A stretch of DNA of 64,000 nt from Brassica napus. Taxonomy: Eukaryota; Streptophyta; Magnoliopsida; Brassicales; Brassicaceae. The stretch spans positions 2,790,001-2,854,000 of the forward strand of contig NC_063435.1 of NCBI RefSeq assembly GCF_020379485.1. Direction: 5' to 3'. The first letter of the stretch is position 1; every line of letters begins with the position of its first letter. Both the position numbers and the translations under genes were made by a program. Positions 1 to 11,103 of this stretch are shown here, in pieces. Under the pieces are notes generated by a model. The model was not told where the DNA came from and did not search any database. It worked only from the letters and a program-made list of their open reading frames with translations.

Positions 1-284
1 TGCAATGAATCATCCACCTTCATTTTTTTTTGTGGTAAAATCCAAATGAAAAGGAAATAATGCTCAAATTTTAATTTAGTGATGGATTAGTCATCAAAAT
101 GTCATTATCACTTTGGTATATGTTTTGGTGTTTTTGGTTTGGTACTTAAGGTATGTGGTTCCCGCTAACGATAGAATAAAGACGAGTGTTTTGATACACA
201 TATATGATACACATTAGGTGCTAAGGTCTCTCTACATATTTCTTGTTACACAAGTAACTCTCTCATCACTTTTGAAATTTACAG
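1..284. other. non-coding start of window, probable intron of the nucleoside hydrolase gene
   Basis: No coding exon is visible. The segment ends in a pyrimidine-rich stretch and ttacag at 279-284, which acts as the acceptor of the first visible exon. Family members have upstream exons (signal peptide and N-terminal part of the hydrolase fold), and these must lie left of the window. Positions 201-241 carry a 41-bp sequence repeated exactly at 586-626 in the next intron. Confidence 0.6.
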
Positions 285-626
285 GCAATTATTGTCAGCC
301 CTACCGGTTGGGCTAACGCAGCGACTATAGATGTGGTCTATGATCTGCTTCATATGATGGGACGTGACGACATACCAGTAGGTCTAGGGGACATGCTAGC
401 ATTAAACCAGTCTGACCCAACATCTCCATCCGTTGGAGATTGCTTGTATGCCAAGGCCATTCCTCAAGGCTGTGGCGGTTTTCTTGATTCCGACACTCTC
501 TATGGCCTCGCTCGTGACCTCCCAAGAAGCGCTCGTAGGTACTTAAATATGCACTGTAATAAATAGAGTAGTCTATGTCGTTATATATATGATACACATT
601 AGGTGCTAAGGTCTCTCTACATATTT
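201..626 (+). repeat. 41-bp exact direct repeat in two adjacent introns
   Basis: The 41-bp sequence at 201-241 is repeated exactly at 586-626. Both copies start tatatgatacacattagg. The copies lie in the introns before and after exon 285-538. This suggests a local duplication or conversion event between introns of the hydrolase gene. Confidence 0.85.
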
Positions 627-1595
627 ATTTACTAACACTGTTTCTCAGATACATTGCAGAGACCTCAGTGGCACATGGAGCTCCGAGTAACACTGATAGT
701 CCTGGACTTAGACAACCTTTGGCACTTGAAGTTTGGCAACATGTGACCAAATCCGTTAGTGAAGTGTCTAAGATCACTGTACTAACCAATGGACCATTGA
801 CTAGCTTAGCCAAGATCATCTCATCAGATAAAAACTTAACCTCACTTATCAAGGTGAGAATCTTCTGTTACTTTCTCTCGTTTGAAGATCTTTAGTTAAG
901 AGAACTTTTATGTAAATTTGCAGGAAGTTAACATTGTGGGAGGACATAAACATTAACAAATCAGACAGAGGGAACATATTCACTGTTCCTTCAAATGCAT
1001 ACGCTGAATTTAACATGTTTCTTGATCCTTTAGCAGCTAAGACTGTTCTTGAATCCGGTCTAAACATCACAATCATCCCTCTAGCCACCCAACGCAACTT
1101 GACCTCTTTTGAGATGATGCTCAACAGTCTCAACTCTACTGATAGAACACCTGAATCTCAATTCGTGCACCAGTTACTCGCTAGACTACATGCTCTTCAT
1201 CAGGATCACAGGAGCTACAAGCATGTGGTAGAAATCTCTCTAGTCTTCCGCTTCCTAACGGTTTAATATTCTCTGGTTTTTAAACAAACACTTAACTGTT
1301 GTTCCAGGGAATGTTCTTAGGAGAGGTTCTTGGAGCAATGGTCTTGGGAGGAGACCATGCTGTGTTGAAGCCAAAACTACGAGATGAGCAAGTTAAAGTG
1401 ATCGCAGAAGGGTCTGAATCGAAAGACGGTCAGATATTGATTGATAAACTGCATGGAAGACGAGTACAGATACTCGAAAGCATCGATTCAAGAGGCTGCT
1501 ACGAGAGTTTCGCTTCTAAGCTCAATGACAAGATACAATCTGCAATCATAGGAAGCTTTGAAGAACAAAGGAAGGCATGGATCAACATCACCTAG
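285..1595 (+). pseudogene. inosine-uridine nucleoside hydrolase family gene, 5'-partial, frameshifted (NSH3-like)
   Basis: Four exons are visible: 285-538, 649-853, 924-1224 and 1308-1595, all joined in phase by GT-AG introns. The product matches plant nucleoside hydrolases of the NSH3/At5g18860-18890 type, extracellular enzymes that split ribonucleosides into ribose and base. Recognisable blocks are IIVSPTGWANAATIDVVYD in exon 1, VLTNGPLTSLAKI in exon 2, NIFTVPSNAYAEFNMFLDP in exon 3 and GGDHAVLKPKLRDE in exon 4. In the third exon the frame entered from the splice site hits TAA at 954-956, after GGHKH. The conserved sequence then continues one frame over from about 955, so there is a 1-nt (net +1) shift. 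From there the frame is open across the last intron to the TAG at 1593-1595. The gene is 5'-truncated by the window edge. A single shift is compatible with a young pseudogene or a sequencing error. The family is tandemly repeated in Arabidopsis, so the exact paralogue cannot be fixed. Confidence 0.8.
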
Positions 1596-2179
1596 CAGAA
1601 CACTCAGAAGAAAGAAACGGACCACACCACCAAGCAGAACGCTTAGAAAGAAGAAATGGATCACATAACCAATAAAGGATCTGAGTAAGTATATGTGCTT
1701 ACATATTATTCTCTGGTTTTGGCAGAAAAATATTATTTAGCAATTTTAACAGGAAAAACATGATTTTGAAGTTTTAAAAGAACTCAATTTCAAAATTTTT
1801 GTAAAGAAAATATCTAATATTAATAATTAATATAAACTAGTTGTTTTTTCTATTTATATTGAAAGATATTTAAAACTTTTAGATTTTGAGATGGAAATGC
1901 AACATCCAAACTGTACTTTTGTTTCATCTCAAATATCAATTTTTTTTTTTATGTTGTGTATTTTGTTTCCAGATTCAGCATTTAGAGCTGATGCAACTAT
2001 GTCCAAATGAACAAATATTTACATCTAGATGCATGGCCTAAGTATATGTGTTTACATATTATTCTCTCGAGGTAACTGTTGTAATTATACATATTCCAGT
2101 TAGAATAAGTTCACCAACGATAACAACTCTACAAGAGACATCAACATAGAGTTTTTAGAAGAGGCTAAGAGAACAAAGT
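1596..2179. other. convergent intergenic region with a short dispersed repeat
   Basis: This lies between the 3' ends of the nucleoside hydrolase gene (+) and the prolyl hydroxylase gene (-), so it must hold both 3' UTRs. A 28-bp sequence at 1687-1714 recurs with one mismatch at 2040-2067. No ORF or RNA gene is supported. Confidence 0.5.
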
Positions 2180-3539
2180 CTAACAAGCCTTACAGCTACG
2201 CCTGCAATAGCCAGGAAGCTCAGCAGAACCAACCATGTACTCTGGGTTCTTCGTGCATTCTCCAAGCACCGCCCATCTCTCACAGCTCTCGTTCATATCA
2301 GTGCAGTTTCCACCGGGCGCCACAATCCTGTCAAATGAGTCCACGTGGATCCACTTGGTCGCTGACCATTTCTCTCCTTCGATCACAGGACATCCACCGT
2401 GAAGGCTCAACGGGTCAGGGATTGCGTCAGGGCGGAGGTTGAAGAACAACAAAGCATCCCCTTTCCTTGGTTTCACTGATAAAAAAAAACATTACACCAA
2501 TAAAACACACACACAGAAACCAAAAAGTCTGTTTTGTTTTGTTTTGTTTTTGGTTTCTTACCGGCGATTCCTTTCTTAGCACAATCAGAAAGGTCTTCTT
2601 GGTTCTCAGATAGTACCCGACGAGAAGGTATCTATTAAAACAAAAACAGATGTTTATGTAAAGAGAGAACAAATGAACCAATACAAGAACTTCATCTGAC
2701 CTCTGCATTGGGGAAGACGGTTTCTCCACCTCTTGTGACATTAGATAGATACATGAGAACCGTTGCTATGCGGTGTCCACCACGGACAATGTTGACTTTG
2801 TCATGGAAGTAGTCGAAGTGAGCATCGTATTTTTGACCGTGCTCGTATCTCAATACCTGAATGTCTTCTCCGTTCTCTGTCACAAACAGAAAATTAAATG
2901 ACTTTCATCTTGTCAAGCATATGAGATTTCAAGTCTTGGTTAGTACCTTTAGGAAGAAATGTCCATGTGGAGATCTTGTCTTCTATACCGGCAACAATGG
3001 GATCCTGTGATCAAACAGAGAGAAAAGATAAAACTTCACATAAAGACAAGTAAGAATCAAGGAAGGGAAGCAAAGAGAGAGAGAAAGTTTGAACCTTTGC
3101 TTTGGGGATGAAGGTGCCAGAGCTGGTTCGAACCTCGCTGAGCTTGCTCTCTCCACTATCATTATCAGCGACAGCTGATCTCTTAAGGCTCGCTTTTGCC
3201 TTTTTACCGACCAAATGAAAAATTAGAACCAGACAAGTTTCCAAATTAAAGCTAAAGATGAAATGAAGAGAAACTCACAAGGGAAACGATATGATCACAT
3301 TCCAATTCCGTGAGGAACCCTTCATACACAAACGCCCTGAAACAAAGAAAAACCATATAATTCTCCGATTCATCATTGAAAGGTTCAAACTTTCCCAAAG
3401 ATCACTCGAGGGCAAACCTGGGTTTCGATGAAACCTGCTTGACTCTGGAAGGATTAACAATGGCGCTAGTGGAAGATTGAATCAGGACGGAGAAGATGAT
3501 AGGGAAGAACAATAACAATACATTATGAGACATCGACAT
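2180..3539 (-). CDS. prolyl 4-hydroxylase with C-terminal ShK domain (P4H4-like)
   Basis: Seven exons (minus strand): 3418-3539, 3279-3336, 3095-3199, 2947-3004, 2701-2876, 2562-2631 and 2180-2475. They join in phase to 294 aa. The enzyme is a 2-oxoglutarate/Fe(II) dioxygenase that hydroxylates peptidyl proline (extensins, AGPs, signalling peptides) in the ER/Golgi. A hydrophobic N-terminal anchor (about residues 6-20) fits a type II membrane protein. The metal ligands are His134 and Asp136 (HFD motif) and His222; the 2-oxoglutarate-binding Lys232 lies ten residues after the distal His. The last 41 residues hold six cysteines with the spacing of a ShK/ShKT domain. The start is the upstream of two close ATGs (3539 and 3533). 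All introns are GT-AG. It matches At5g18900, and its position between NSH and RLCK agrees. It looks intact. Confidence 0.92.
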
Positions 3540-3971
3540 CGTAGTTGATTAGATCTAGAATGAACGAGGGTCGGTACGAGGAAAGAGAAGACGGAACTAA
3601 GAAAAGACATTGATCTCGTAGTTTATTTATGCTCTTGTAATAACGACAAAACAGTTTTGCATGTCAGGTTTTTAGAATGTTGTTATACCGTACCGGATCT
3701 TGCGTATGCCCGGTCCAGCTCCATTCAATTTCAGATAATGTAATTATGCCTTGTCTTTTCTGTGAAATGACCATCTTATACTAGTGTTGTATTTGATTTT
3801 TTGTATTGAACATTTTTCAAATTTGAGATTATATATTTTAGTAATAAACATATAGAACAAATAGAATAACATTTAACAAACAATTAGTCAAATAAGGAAG
3901 AACACAACATCATCAAATACCATATGCAACAAGTGAAATCATTCTCTTTGTAACTTAACAAGTAAGATGTT

Positions 3972-6878
3972 TCAAGAGTCGTTAGATGTTCCGAGAACAG
4001 TCTCCATGTGTCGATTAATGTCGTTCAAATATTTTGTTGAGTTGTATTCTTCGTTATCCAATAGTTCTTCTGAGTATGTCCTCTGCAGTTTTGAGTTTTC
4101 TCCTTCTTTTAGCTTATCTAAGCTGCACTTGTCTCCCTTCAGAATCTCCACAACCTGTGTGTATGTATCATAAATTATTATATATGTGTGACCATGTTAA
4201 TCACTTTTGCTAAAGAAAAGTGTGAATGTTTTTGTTATGCGTGCCTGGCTCATGTGAGGCCGGTTCATGGAGGTTTGGTGTATACACAAGGACGCTATGG
4301 AGACAAGACGGTCCAACTCTTCTAAGTCATAGTCATCTCCCAAAATCGGATCAACAAGTTCTTTGATCTTGTTATCTTTGATCAATGGCTTGGCCTACAA
4401 AAACATAGATAGTCCATGTTGGTACTTTCACAAAGAAATGGATTATTAATAAGAAATCTCATGTAACCCTCTCATATTCCATTTAAGTTTCCAATAAGGA
4501 GAATCTCATGTAAGTCTTTCATATTTTATAAAATTCAAAATTATTATAATATTAGATAAGTATTACAAAAGTTGAAAAATCTACTTAAATTTTGTAAATA
4601 GAAAATTTGGATGAATTTCTCAACTTTTTGAAACACCTTTTTATAACAGTTTTTGGTTTGTGGAAATGTATGAGACTTCACATACTATCATTAGAGACGG
4701 TCTAACAATCTACTCACATTGGTTCTGTGACCAATATCCATGTCAGTACGTATGAGATAAGGGCTCTATCTAGCTATAGGGTTTAAGAGAGGGTTACACA
4801 TTACATACCCACATGACAACGCTATGTTGTGAGCTGTCGATGGCTTGTTTACCAGTAATGAGCTCAAGAAGCAGTACACCAAAAGCATATACATCTGTTT
4901 TCTCGTCTACAATCCCGTGCATGAAGAACTCTGGCGGAAGGTAACTGATGTATGAAACACATAAGAGATCATTATGTGAGATTTAAAAAGTCCAAGAGAT
5001 GAGTGAATCCATGTATATATGATCTACATCAATGAGAGATTCCAAACCCGAATGTTCCTTCCACTTTGGATACAGTATGGTGAGTCCATTGGTCTGGTAG
5101 CCATTTCGCCAGCCCGAAATCAGATATCTAAGAAAGAAAGGGATACGGTTTTGAGTTATTCTTATTCAGAGCCGGATTAGTGATTGAAGTTTTATAAACA
5201 TTTTTAAATTAACTTTGTATGATAGCTCTTTAGAATTTTGGAGCTGAACATTTTATCCGGCTGTGCCAGAAATGAATATGTTCTTATTTAAAAATCATAA
5301 GTTTGGAAGAATATATATTAGGGTAGGTAGATCTTAGATTTGTCTTAATAATCATTACCTGAGCCTCAAAGTTCTCAGTGAGAAGGATGTTAGAAGCTTT
5401 GATGTCTTTATGAATGATCCTTCTCTGACAACCTTCATGGAGATAGTACAGTCCCTCTGCTGTTCCCATCGCCACTTTGTATCTTATGCTCCAGTTCAGT
5501 TTCTCTTTTGCCTCTACAAAAATGTTATAAAAATCTCAGGTAGCTCTTTGAATCATCAAATGAATGATTTACAAGATTACTTGAGAAAACATCAAATAAG
5601 AAAAGAGATTTATTCACCGTATAGCAAAGAAGCGAGGCTTCCATTAGGAGATAGCTCAAGAACAAGATGCATTCCTCCTTCAACACAATATCCAATAAGC
5701 TTAGCAATGTTTGGATGGTCTACATGAACTATGATCCCTAGTTCTGACAAATAATCCATAGTCATCTCTTCCGCAGACCCTCTAGTCAGTTTCTTTACGG
5801 CTACTATTTGCCCATCTGCCATCTCTCCTTTATATACCTCCGCATATCCACCTTCTCCGATCAGATTCTCTGCCATAATATCCACAATATTCATGTCACA
5901 TTTTTCCGTATATAGACAAAATGTAACAAAGATTCTCAGATGTAACAAAATAACATAAAAAATGTAACAAAGATTCTTTAACAAAATAACATACAGCATG
6001 TAGCAAAGATTCTTTAAAAAAAAAGATTCTTAGAAGTAAGATTTTCTAACCAGGGCTATAGCCATTTGTAGCGGTTTGAATATCTTGGAGGGAATAATTT
6101 TTCCAGGAAGGTTTGAAAAGGAGCAAGTCATCAGTGTCAAGAGCAGCAGCAGGTAGAACAGGGACCATGTTGTCTTTTATGCGTTTGCTCTTGCGCCTGG
6201 TTAGTTTAGGAACTCCTTTGAGATGTGAGAATGTATTGAATGGCATCGCTGATGATCCTTTCTTGAGTAAACGGTGGAAACCTCTCCAGTGACCGTTGGT
6301 AGGACCTACATGCGAATGATGATGACGGCGATGGTGGGGATGATGATTAGCTTCTGATGATGATGTGTCTGACGTGCTCAACACGGAAGATGATAGTGTT
6401 TCAGATTCTATGTTGCTTAGTAAATCATCGTCTGATTCTGATTTGTTAGCGCAGAAGGTTGCTATTTGTTCTTCATCTGGATAGAATGATGGTAAAATTT
6501 TCATGAAATTGTTTAGCCAAGAATAATCTCAAAAAGTCAATGATTTTTTAAAAATTATTTTACCATGAGAAGAGAAAGAATCAGAGAAGCCAGCTCGAGA
6601 TCTTCTTGTTGAGAGAGGAGTTGATTGTTTTCCACGATTCTCAACGTTTACATCGCTGCGAGATCACATGCAAAATTGAGACATTGTTTTCAGATTACTT
6701 GCAAGACAAGGTTCACGTGCAATGGTTTGCAAATCTTATTTCTCCGAGCAACATTAAAAACATATGTCTCTATATGTTTTGTCAAAAGAAAAATAAAGAA
6801 AGGAAATTACTCGGAGGGAGACGGAGAAGACGTTGTCGTGGAAGCAAGAGTTTCTGAGGAGTCTCGAACGCCTTCCAT
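3972..6878 (-). CDS. receptor-like cytoplasmic kinase (RLCK VI-like, At5g18910 type)
   Basis: Nine exons: 6811-6878, 6564-6655, 6051-6476, 5618-5869, 5359-5513, 5048-5127, 4809-4944, 4245-4394 and 3972-4154, giving 513 aa. I place the start at the ATG at 6878. Two short upstream exons join in phase and give a Ser/Thr-rich N terminus; the internal MKILPS start at 6504 lies in the intron before exon 3. An Asp/Ser- and His-rich linker (HHRRHHHSH) precedes the kinase domain. The glycine loop is GEGGYAEV from residue 200, the catalytic Lys is in VAVKK (221), HKD is at 314-316 and DFG at 334-336. The residue before the catalytic Asp is Lys, so the HRD-type arginine is replaced. There is no receptor domain or membrane segment, so it is a cytoplasmic Ser/Thr kinase. 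The intron after exon 8 starts with GC (CAG|GCACGC) and ends in CAG. Apart from that unusual donor the gene appears intact. Confidence 0.9.
4155..4244 (-). other. apparent GC-AG intron of the RLCK gene
   Basis: Exon 8 ends ATG AGC CAG at 4245 and the next base pair is GC, not GT. The acceptor is ACACACAG before exon 9 (4154). Only this junction joins the kinase block MSQ to VVEILKGDK, as expected from the family. Reading through the 90-nt intron meets a stop within it. Confidence 0.75.
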
Positions 6879-9008
6879 GGAATTGGAGACAGAAAATGAG
6901 ATTAAGGAAAGAGAAGAGAGAAAGTAACGGAAGACATGATCATTGGTTCTCTTTTATTACACCTCATCTTCTCTTTTGTTATAACTGAAAATCCGCCTAT
7001 TCTTTCTTAATTTTAGATGAAATAAAAAAAATATTTTCTAAATAGAAAATTCCCAGAGAATATTCTCAATAATTTGATCAATATTTTAAAACCTAAATTT
7101 AGAGTAACAGACTAATGTATTGTCCAATCTCAACTTTCTAATTAAAGTCAATATGAAAGTGAAAAAATTTACTACCATTTTCCGATACATTCAGAAGGAA
7201 ACCATTGTTTATGTGGATGTGACAGCTCCCACGTTGCTGGGTTAACGCCATGGGACACAGTCCGTTTCCGGACAACCCGACAAAGGTTAGTGGACCTGAA
7301 GTCATTAGAGAAAGACACAAATACTGTTGTAACATTATAAGCTTTGACTTAACTACATGTTGACCACTTATTTGTATCAAAGTTCTTTTATGGGCCTAAG
7401 GCTCCGGATAGTGTTGGTAACCTTTTGTTGTTTGTGATTCGTTCCACGTTCAAGCTTCGAAGGAATGCAATGTAAGGAGAACGGAGAAACGACAGAGATG
7501 AGGAAAAGCCACACATGATTAGGAAGCACTGATTAGTGGCTTCTTAGTTCTTATACAGCAATGATATTTTTTTCAGAAGACTTGGTTCGACTTCTGAGGG
7601 GTGTCTCTGTTTTTTGTTTGCTCTCATTTGAATCCTTTTAGTGAAATGCTAATTTTTTTTAATGGAATGCTACTTCTTATAGCGAAGGCCCTTTTACATC
7701 TTTCTTCTAAAAGCTACACATCGTTTAAAATTGCATGCTACTTGTTTAGGTTACTGGAACATGAATCTTGTGGTGGGAAAGGAATAGGTGAGCAGATAAG
7801 CTTCTTAACTCTGAGATACATGTTCATTTACTTCAGCCTTCTCTAGATATCTTTGAAAATTGTTTGATTGTTTATTAATTGATTAAGTGGTGGTTTTTAA
7901 GGGGAAAACGATTTACTTAGATCAATCGTTTACAAAAGTAAAGTTTCATATAGTGGAGTGGCTTCCACTGCTAAGAATATCTTAGTGACAAAACGAGTTA
8001 CATTTTGCTCATGGGCATAATAATAAAATTTGGGTTTTACTTTTAGCCGATTATTGTCACGTGCAAATTGTATTTTAGTATATGTTAGGGTGATAAAGAG
8101 TTTACATGCGCGATTATTAACTTTAACTATATATTAATTTTCTTTTTAGAAGGTCAATAGCAAAAGCGTGGCTTGAGCATGTAAATATTTTTGTTGTTTA
8201 GTATTTTTTAATAGTCTAAATTACTTAAACATGCACATTATTAGGTCTGAATCCATGTTATGGTCGGCCTTTGTTGGGCTAACCATGAGTTTTACATTTC
8301 TACTAGATTTCACTATTCAAAAATTATGAAGATGACACCAGTGCTATAATTTAACCGAACTTGTTAACATCAGCAACAGGCGTAACATATACTATCAAGT
8401 ATCATTAATGCTAATTCCGGACTGAGACATGTTTGCTAACGCCGGATGTAACTGAAACCGACAAAACATAACCAAAGCTGGTTAAGCAAAACTTTTTTCG
8501 TATATTCATATCTTGGCTACTAGCTAGAGGATCTTTGGTATCAACATATATGCTTATTTGTTATATTAAAAAAATTATATGCATATTTGTACAATCTTAT
8601 CTGATTTCTCTTGTTCTTGTTAGGTTAAAAACCATGCATACTTGGGACGGTGGTGCATGAATTAATTTGCAACCATACAAGTAAGAACGATTAAACCGTA
8701 TAACAAAAGACTGATACAGATATTTAAGATAATTTAATTTCTTTTTAAAACAAACATAAGAAACAAATGAAAGAAAAAAAAAGGAAAAAAAGAGCAGACA
8801 ATTGTTTACCATCCCCCACTAAAATTCTACAACACTGAACCTCAAAAATGCTTAGGCGTGACATTGCCACAAGTGCAAAGTGGGGTGCATGATCATACGT
8901 TCCCACTTATATATTTCCTTACCCAAGTCAACCAATCATCTCCCTCCACGTCATCACCTCCCCTTTTCTTCCTCCTCTCAACTAAATTAAAAACCTAAAA
9001 CCCTTTCT
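6879..9008. other. intergenic region between RLCK and SAMDC4
   Basis: This holds the RLCK promoter (just right of 6878) and the 3' flank of SAMDC4. A short open frame on the minus strand (7138-7380) shows no family motif and I do not call it. A Cox19-like gene sits at this position in Arabidopsis by my recollection, but no CHCH cysteine pattern is visible here. No repeat with clear ends was found. Confidence 0.4.
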
Positions 9009-10073
9009 TTACTGTTCTCCTCCCTCCGGCGAAGAATATTGCCGGCGAGGTGTGAACGACTGAAAAACAACCGTGCCGGAACCCGGAAACTCATCCACAA
9101 GCCTGCTCCGACACGTAAGACCGAGCTTCTTAGCCAACATGCGCTCCACGCGCTTCGTCACCTCGTGGCTATAATCCTCGCCGCCGTAAGTGGTGGCGAC
9201 TGAGACGCAATCCGGCCGGAAAACATCAATGGCGCGGGTCAACACCTCCGAGATATCTCCGTGACCGTCGTCGTATAGAGACAAACCGCACTCGAAGCTC
9301 GCGTAGCTGAAACCGTCTTCAGGCGTGACGTGGATGGTCGAGTAACGGTCTCCGTCGACTCCGTTCATCGAGTAGCCGCAAGGATCAAACGCGAAATCGC
9401 ATATAAACGCGTTTGCGTTTATCGTATCTATACCGCTCAGCCGCGTCATCTCTTTCCCGGCGGAGTCGCTGTTTTTACCGTCGCCTTTCCGTCTGAAGAA
9501 GCTCCGAGCGTTGACTCGGTCAAGCTCCGTCATGCAGACCTCAACTACAACGAGCGGCTCGTCGGGCTCCACGTCAGCGCTCGCTGTGAACACGTGCCAT
9601 GCACGTGAAGGATTATTATTATTATTAGACGGCGTCATGACGGAGGCTTTACGGTAACGGAGGGAGTTGGGGAGGCTTTCTTCGACGATGACGACTTCGT
9701 CTTTGAAGCTAGTGTAAGGGAAAGGCTGCGCTTTCGGGAATATGAAGCTCCCTCGCGAGTAGCGGCACGCGCGTAGCGTGAGGCTGAGGGTACGCGCGAG
9801 GTGGATGAACGGTCGGATTGATTTGAGGAGTTGCGTGGTGCCGCATGTTTTGATGATGATTTTGGTTGGGTAGACGAAGAGGCTCGACTCGGAGAGGACG
9901 TAAGCGTCGAAGCTGTGGTTCGCTACGGCGGAGACCACGGTGCACTGCACCTCGTTTAGGACTTGGTCTAGTGATTCGAAGTCTATTAGACGGAGGCCCA
10001 TTGGGTTGTTATTTGTTGTTGAGAAACGAAGTTCGAGTCTTTTCTCGAATCCCTCGAACCCGGATACTGCCAT
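9009..10073 (-). CDS. SAMDC4: S-adenosylmethionine decarboxylase proenzyme, SAMDC4/BUD2 type
   Basis: Single-exon 354-aa proenzyme. It decarboxylates S-adenosylmethionine to the aminopropyl donor for spermidine, spermine and thermospermine synthesis. The proenzyme self-cleaves between Glu62 and Ser63 in LSESSLF; Ser63 becomes the pyruvoyl cofactor. The catalytic Cys77 sits 14 residues later, the same spacing as Ser68/Cys82 of the human enzyme. The processing residues are Ser235 (DPCGYSMN) and His248 (TIHVTPE). The N-terminal FEGFEKRLEL block is conserved. The chromosomal position matches At5g18930 (BUD2), whose loss gives bushy, dwarf plants. It is GC-richer than its surroundings. The 5' leader lacks the upstream ORF pair typical of other plant SAMDC genes. 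Confidence 0.95.
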   Translation of the reverse strand: MAVSGFEGFEKRLELRFSTTNNNPMGLRLIDFESLDQVLNEVQCTVVSAVANHSFDAYVLSESSLFVYPTKIIIKTCGTTQLLKSIRPFIHLARTLSLTLRACRYSRGSFIFPKAQPFPYTSFKDEVVIVEESLPNSLRYRKASVMTPSNNNNNPSRAWHVFTASADVEPDEPLVVVEVCMTELDRVNARSFFRRKGDGKNSDSAGKEMTRLSGIDTINANAFICDFAFDPCGYSMNGVDGDRYSTIHVTPEDGFSYASFECGLSLYDDGHGDISEVLTRAIDVFRPDCVSVATTYGGEDYSHEVTKRVERMLAKKLGLTCRSRLVDEFPGSGTVVFQSFTPRRQYSSPEGGEQ

Positions 10074-10197
10074 TGCAAGGTCAGAAGAAGATGGGTGAGT
10101 ATAACAGAACAGAGGGGGTTGCTAGGACAGAGCAGAGAGAATGTGTGTTTGTAGAGAGAGAAGAGAGAGGTAGTGGTGGTCAGTGGAGGAGAAGTGA

Positions 10198-10206
10198 TAT
10201 TTATAG
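10198..10206 (-). promoter_or_regulatory. TATA box of SAMDC4
   Basis: CTATAAATA reads on the minus strand, 125 bp upstream of the ATG. With a start about 30 bp downstream the leader would be about 95-100 nt, GA/CT-rich on this side and free of ATG triplets. Confidence 0.6.
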
Positions 10207-10330
10207 GGAGAGATTCTGGAGGATATAGAGAAGGAGGAGCATGCGGGTTAAGAGACCAAAATATCATGATTGCAAGGCATAATGAAACGAGAAAGATGAT
10301 GAGAGTTTGTGTCTGCTTTCTACGTGTTTG

Positions 10331-10381
10331 AATGTATGTATGTATGTATGCGTGTATGTATCTATGAATATGTGTGTATGT
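10331..10381. repeat. (TATG)n-type imperfect microsatellite
   Basis: Repeated atgt/gtat units with point changes, upstream of SAMDC4. Confidence 0.8.
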
Positions 10382-10587
10382 GAGAGATCTAATGAGTATG
10401 CGTTTCTGATTCTGTTATGTTTTCTTGTGTTCTGTAATGAGAAATTTTTGTAATGGGTTGTGCGTTTCTGACCTTTGTACAAAAACTTTTGGGGATAATT
10501 GGAAGAGTGAGATGTGTAGAGTGGTGGATCCAACAAAAGATGGTACTGGGGTCAGAGGTGTCTTTGGGGAGAATCAAACCATGGTCT

Positions 10588-10614
10588 GGGGGGGGGGGGG
10601 GGGGGGGGGGGGGG
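10588..10614 (+). repeat. 27-nt G homopolymer
   Basis: An uninterrupted run of 27 G residues lies about 515 bp upstream of the SAMDC4 ATG. On the gene's own strand it is a C run. It could form G-quadruplex or i-motif DNA. Such runs are also prone to length error in sequencing. Confidence 0.9.
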
Positions 10615-10904
10615 TTCAATGTTAAATTCAGACCAACTGTAATTTATTGATGTATAAATCATACAAATTATAGTTTTTGTTATTTTACCGGTGTCAATTG
10701 AATCGTTGCCTCTTCAAGTGGATCCATCCTGGATGCATAGCTTGTATTTCAAAGACTGAAATTGAATATCTGGATAATTACGGAGTGGATCAGAGAGTTG
10801 ATTATCCAGACAAAATGTACCAAATTATAGATATCTTCAAATATCTAGATATTTGCTCTGTGCTCAATTTTAGATTTTGAATTTTTAACATTGAAAAACA
10901 ATTA

Positions 10905-11090
10905 GCCAAGTGGTCTTGGCTTAGTGGTAAAAGACTCACAGTTGTGAGTACCGCTCTCTGGATTTGATTCCTCTTGGCCATCCGGAGCGCTTTAAGTGAT
11001 ACGAAAATGCGGATCCTGCAAAACTCGTAGTGATTAGTCCTTGGGCCTAGAAATCCTTTGGGATCACACTACGGTTATAAAAAAAAACAA
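10905..11090 (+). mobile_element. tRNA-derived SINE, complete, with target-site duplication
   Basis: A 186-bp element is flanked by the 13-bp duplication tgaaaaacaatta (10892-10904 and 11091-11103). It starts gccaagtggtcttggctta, has a box A-like TGGCTTAGTGG and a box B-like GGATTTGATTCC (10960-10971), and ends in ggttat followed by oligo(A). Its 3' half is shared with the copy at 56403-56519. Confidence 0.85.
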
Positions 11091-11103
11091 TGAAAAACAA
11101 TTA

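Noticed and set aside
6046..6504. RLCK start at MKILPS
   Set aside because: The first bases of this frame lie before a tatccag acceptor; two upstream exons join in phase and start with a better ATG at 6878.
7138..7380. 80-codon minus-strand frame
   Set aside because: No homology signal or splice context, and not conserved-looking.
9330..10267. Open frames overlapping SAMDC4 in other frames
   Set aside because: Shadows of the GC-rich coding sequence; no motifs, and the true frame has full catalytic residues.
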